Shown here in pieces: positions 60,925 to 64,000 of a DNA stretch of 64,000 nt. Position 1 is the first letter of the stretch. The number at the start of each line of letters is the position of its first letter. The stretch covers positions 1,269,116 through 1,333,115 of the forward strand of contig JAXLWL010000003.1 of assembly GCA_046328505.1 (NCBI GenBank), written 5' to 3'. Made by a program: the position numbers and the translations under genes. Source of the stretch: JBDHWG01 sp046328505. Lineage in GTDB: Bacteria > Chloroflexota > Anaerolineae > Epilineales > JAHCIE01. The notes beneath the pieces were generated by a model. It saw only the letters and a list, made by a program, of their open reading frames with translations. It had not been told where the DNA came from and did not search any database.

Positions 60925-63651
60925 ATGCACCGACGTATTCTGATAATGTGTCTCGCCTTCGTGATCCTCGCCGCGGCCTCTGTCGCGCAGGCCCAGGGGC
61001 CGACGCCCGACGCGAGCAAGTCCGCCTTAAAGAAGGTCGCGCCCCAGGTGCTCGACGCGGCGAAGGGCGGCGCAGCCGAGTTCTTCGTCATGCTCTCGCA
61101 GCAGGCGGACCTGAGCGGCGCCGGCGCCCTATCCTCCCCGGAGGCTAAGCGCCAGTACGTCTACGAGCGTGTCCGAGAGGTGGCCGAGAAGAGCCAGGAC
61201 GGCGTCATTCGCGACGTCGAGGCGTCGGGCGCGGCTTACCAGCGCTTCGCCCTGACCAACGCCCTGCTCGTGCGCGGCGACGCGAAGCTCGTAGCGAAGC
61301 TGGCGGCGCGCCCCGATGTCCAGCGCATCGAGGCCAACCCGCAAGTCCAGGCGATCAAGTCCGGGCCAGATGAGACGGTGACGTCGGTGAACGGCCCCGG
61401 CACGCCCTGGGGCATCACCCAGATCAAGGCGGACCAGGTGTGGGCGCAGGGGGACCGCGGCGCGGGCATCGTCGTCGGCATCGCCGACACCGGCGTCGAC
61501 TGGACGCACCCGGCCATCCAGCCGAAGTACCGTGGCTGGAACGGAACCTCTGCCGACCACACGTATAGCTGGCACGACCCCATCGCCCATAACCCCGTAC
61601 CGCTGGACGATCAGAGCCACGGCACCCACGTGACCGGGACCATTCTTGGCGACGCCGGCACGGACCATATCGGCGTCGCCCCCGACGCCAAGTGGATCGG
61701 CTGCCGCAACATGGACAGCGGCGTAGGCACGCCGGCGCGCTACATCGAGTGCATGGAGTTCTTCCTGGCGCCCTATGCTCCCGGCGGCGACTTCCTCCAC
61801 GGCGGCAACCCGTCGCTCGGCGCCAACATCATCAGCAACTCGTGGAGCTGCCCGACCGACGAGGGCTGCTACCCGCTCACCCTGCAGCAGTCGGTGGCCG
61901 CCCTACGCGCCGCCGGCATCGCCTTCATCGCCGCCGCCCAGAACAGTGGCCCCGCCTGCTCCACTGTCACCGACCCGCCCGGCCTCTTTGCCGAGACGTT
62001 CAGTATCGGCGCGTACTCGCAGTCGGGCTCATCTCTGAGCATCGCCGGCTTCAGCAGCCGCGGTCCGGTGACGGCGGACGGCAGCGGCCGCGCCAAGCCG
62101 GACGTGTCTGCGCCGGGTGTGAACGTCATGTCTTCGATACCAGGCGGGAGCTACGGTTCGAAGTCCGGCACATCCATGGCAACTCCGCATGTCGCGGGCA
62201 TCTTCGCCCTCATCTGGTCCGCCGTCCCCGCACTCAAGGGCAACATTCCGGCCACGGAGGCCATCGTCCGTGCGACTTCGGCGCAGCAGACCGACAACTC
62301 GTGCGGAGTGTGGGCCAATGGGCGGGCCAACAACACCTGGGGCTACGGCGCGGTAGACGCCCTCGCCGCCGTCAACGCGGCTCGGAGCGTGGGAACGGTG
62401 AGCGGCATCGTGACCGCTCCCGGCGGCGCGCCCGCGGCCGGCGCTCAGGTCAGCATCAGCGGCCCGGGCATCGTTACCTACGCCGTGACGGCCGATGCGA
62501 ACGGCGCGTACAGCGCGACTCTCGCCGCCGGCGCGTACACCCTGACGGCGAGCGCATTCGGCAGTGGCTCCGTCAGCGCGCCTGTGACCGTTCCGGCGAG
62601 CGGCGGCGTGACCCAGAACCTCGCCCTGATTTCCGCGGCGCCCGTCACGGTCAGTGGCTCAGTCCGGCAGGCCGGCGCCACAACGCCGCTCTGGGCTGCC
62701 GTGCATGTCGAAGGAACGTCAGTTTCGGCGCTGACCAATGCCAGCGGCGCCTACAGCCTGTCCCTTCCCGCCGGCTCCTACACCCTAACCGCCGAGGCCA
62801 ACGGCTATGAACCGGTCCGCCAGAGCGTAACCGTCGCCGGCCCCTCGGCTCTCGACTTCAGCCTGCCGTTACGCCCAACGACGCTCCTGGTAGATGACGA
62901 CGAAGGGCACGACTTCGAGAAGCTCTGGCAGACCTCCCTCGACCATATGAGCCGCAAGTACGACACCTGGGAGGTGCGAGCCACCGGCTACGGCCCGACC
63001 GCCGACGTCCTCGACTCCTACGGTCTCGTCATCTGGGAAGTGGGCGGCCCGCTGCATCGCCTGGGCGCTGCCGACGCCGCGCAGCTCCAGACCTACCTTG
63101 ACCACGGCGGCCGTCTGCTGCTCAGCGAGCCGGGGGCAGCGGTGTCAGACTTCCGCGCCACCTACCTGCAAGTAACGTCTCCAACGGCCGCTTCGGGCGC
63201 GACCGTGGCCGGGCAGGGCGTCCTCTCTGGCGGCACATATGCCATCACATCCGCGAACCTCACCGACGCGCCCGGCGCAGTGACCACCGGGCCGAACGGG
63301 CAGAGCATCTTGCGCTGGCAGGGGCAGTCCGTCGACGCGGGCGTGGCCGTCAGCGCCGCCTACCGCTCAATCTACCTTACCCTCGGCCTCCAGAATCTGC
63401 CCGCCGCCTCACAAGATGCGTTCGTGGCCTCACTCGTGAACTGGTTCAGCGTCACAGGCTGCCGCCTGCCGGGCGACTCGACGTACGACGGGCGTATCAG
63501 CGTCGCAGACATCGAGCGGACCACGGCGGCATGGTCGGCCAGTTCTACTGATGTCCACTATCGCCGCAATCTGGACTGGAACCTCGACGGCAAGATCGAC
63601 GCGGCCGATGCCCAGATCGTCGGCTCGCGCTGGGGCGCAACCTGCCGGTAG
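60925..63651 (+). CDS. Secreted S8 (subtilisin-family) serine protease with dockerin-like C-terminus
   Basis: About 908 residues. Signal peptide RILIMCLAFVILAAASVAQAQ; propeptide to about residue 150; catalytic Asp in VVGIADTGVDWTHP (near 187), His in DQSHGTHVTGT (near 231), Ser in SGTSMATPHVAG (near 416). Then carboxypeptidase-regulatory-like beta domains (GTVSGIVTAPGGAPAAGAQV), a segment TTLLVDDDEGHDFEKLW, and a final 58-residue dockerin-like pair (GDSTYDGRISVADIE and DWNLDGKIDAADAQIVG) with Ca2+ loops. It degrades proteins outside the cell. The ORF start at 60868 lies inside a repeat, so 60925 was chosen (SD AGGA). No cohesin gene is in view, so the dockerin partner is unknown. Confidence 0.9.
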   Translation: MHRRILIMCLAFVILAAASVAQAQGPTPDASKSALKKVAPQVLDAAKGGAAEFFVMLSQQADLSGAGALSSPEAKRQYVYERVREVAEKSQDGVIRDVEASGAAYQRFALTNALLVRGDAKLVAKLAARPDVQRIEANPQVQAIKSGPDETVTSVNGPGTPWGITQIKADQVWAQGDRGAGIVVGIADTGVDWTHPAIQPKYRGWNGTSADHTYSWHDPIAHNPVPLDDQSHGTHVTGTILGDAGTDHIGVAPDAKWIGCRNMDSGVGTPARYIECMEFFLAPYAPGGDFLHGGNPSLGANIISNSWSCPTDEGCYPLTLQQSVAALRAAGIAFIAAAQNSGPACSTVTDPPGLFAETFSIGAYSQSGSSLSIAGFSSRGPVTADGSGRAKPDVSAPGVNVMSSIPGGSYGSKSGTSMATPHVAGIFALIWSAVPALKGNIPATEAIVRATSAQQTDNSCGVWANGRANNTWGYGAVDALAAVNAARSVGTVSGIVTAPGGAPAAGAQVSISGPGIVTYAVTADANGAYSATLAAGAYTLTASAFGSGSVSAPVTVPASGGVTQNLALISAAPVTVSGSVRQAGATTPLWAAVHVEGTSVSALTNASGAYSLSLPAGSYTLTAEANGYEPVRQSVTVAGPSALDFSLPLRPTTLLVDDDEGHDFEKLWQTSLDHMSRKYDTWEVRATGYGPTADVLDSYGLVIWEVGGPLHRLGAADAAQLQTYLDHGGRLLLSEPGAAVSDFRATYLQVTSPTAASGATVAGQGVLSGGTYAITSANLTDAPGAVTTGPNGQSILRWQGQSVDAGVAVSAAYRSIYLTLGLQNLPAASQDAFVASLVNWFSVTGCRLPGDSTYDGRISVADIERTTAAWSASSTDVHYRRNLDWNLDGKIDAADAQIVGSRWGATCR

Positions 63652-63682
63652 GAGAGTTGCCCCGCTCGGAACCGAAGTCTGC

Positions 63683-63862
63683 GGACCACGAAGGGCGCGA
63701 AAGACCGGGAAATACGCGAAATGAACTTCGCGATCCCAACCCTATCGCGTCCTTCGTGGTCCAAACCTCCGCGCCAACGTAAGGAATCTCCCGACTCGGA
63801 CCCTTACTCCTTGCGCACGTCCCTCACCCCCAGCCCCTCTCCCAGAATGGGCGAGGGGAGGT
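63683..63862. repeat. Repeats in the 350-base right-end intergenic stretch
   Basis: GGACCACGAAGG (63683-63694) pairs with CCTTCGTGGTCC (63751-63762) as a 12-bp inverted repeat across about 56 bases, and a CCCTCACCC-class unit lies at 63820-63860. No gene seen to the window end. Confidence 0.65.
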
Positions 63863-64000
63863 CAGAGGGAGGCGCGAGCGGGATGCGAACCTTTGCGAGA
63901 ATGACGCGGGAGCGTAAGAAACGCTAGGGGAGCGCATCCTAATCAGGGCGGGTGAGCGACGAAAAAACACGCTCACCGGCTTGACAAGGGGCGGGAAGTG

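Overview
The window is high-GC DNA (roughly two thirds G+C on reading) and looks like a chromosome segment around the replication origin of a Chloroflexota-type bacterium. That placement is an inference. It rests on Thr/Pro-rich linkers in secreted proteins, C-terminal YLPL[IV] tails, families of GVYG-repeat proteins with a conserved C-terminal block, a CSLREA-type protein, and dense GAGCGGAGCGAAGCATC-like intergenic repeats. I saw no rRNA, tRNA or CRISPR array.

Left part (1-7.7 kb): a sucrose/alpha-glucoside locus on the minus strand. It has a LacI-type repressor with a visible promoter and operator, an ABC importer (lipoprotein binding protein plus two permeases, no ATPase in view), a fructokinase, and an amylosucrase cut by the window edge. 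Amylosucrase converts sucrose to alpha-glucan plus fructose and the kinase captures the fructose. From 7.8 to 13.7 kb follows an exopolysaccharide block: a Wzz/YveK chain-length protein, a CpsD tyrosine kinase, a CpsB-like PHP phosphatase, RfbA, a methyltransferase and RfbB. A REP-associated tyrosine transposase (RAYT), flanked by REP-like palindromes, sits just before RfbB.

Middle part (14-31.7 kb): a three-gene lipid-type operon resembling ynbABC (methyltransferase, CDP-alcohol phosphatidyltransferase, CdsA-like); a minus-strand amidase/acyltransferase/M81 peptidase set; a TRIC-type membrane protein; then secreted proteins, including two GVYG-repeat proteins on either side of a Thr/Pro-rich secreted protein; then a Fur-family regulator and a P1B-4-type metal efflux ATPase with clear promoter, operator and terminator signals.

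Origin region (31.9-42.8 kb): a very large two-vWA surface protein gene broken by one in-frame TGA; a coiled-coil protein of unknown function; oriC (two perfect and several near DnaA boxes plus an AT-rich stretch); dnaA; a histidine kinase/response regulator pair; and a RelE-type toxin-antitoxin pair. Genes left of oriC are mostly minus and those on the right mostly plus, as expected for replication diverging from about 38.3 kb.

Right part (42.9-64 kb): two paralogous Ig-like (Gmad2-like) secreted proteins, a CSLREA-type protein and a third GVYG protein; an autoregulated TetR/DUF4386-like pair; a lipoprotein barnase-like RNase with barstar; an HpaB-family flavin monooxygenase; a secreted zinc metalloprotease; DUF488 and cupin genes; a small membrane protein of 58 codons; 6-phosphogluconate dehydrogenase; a metallophosphoesterase; and a secreted subtilisin ending in a dockerin-like module.
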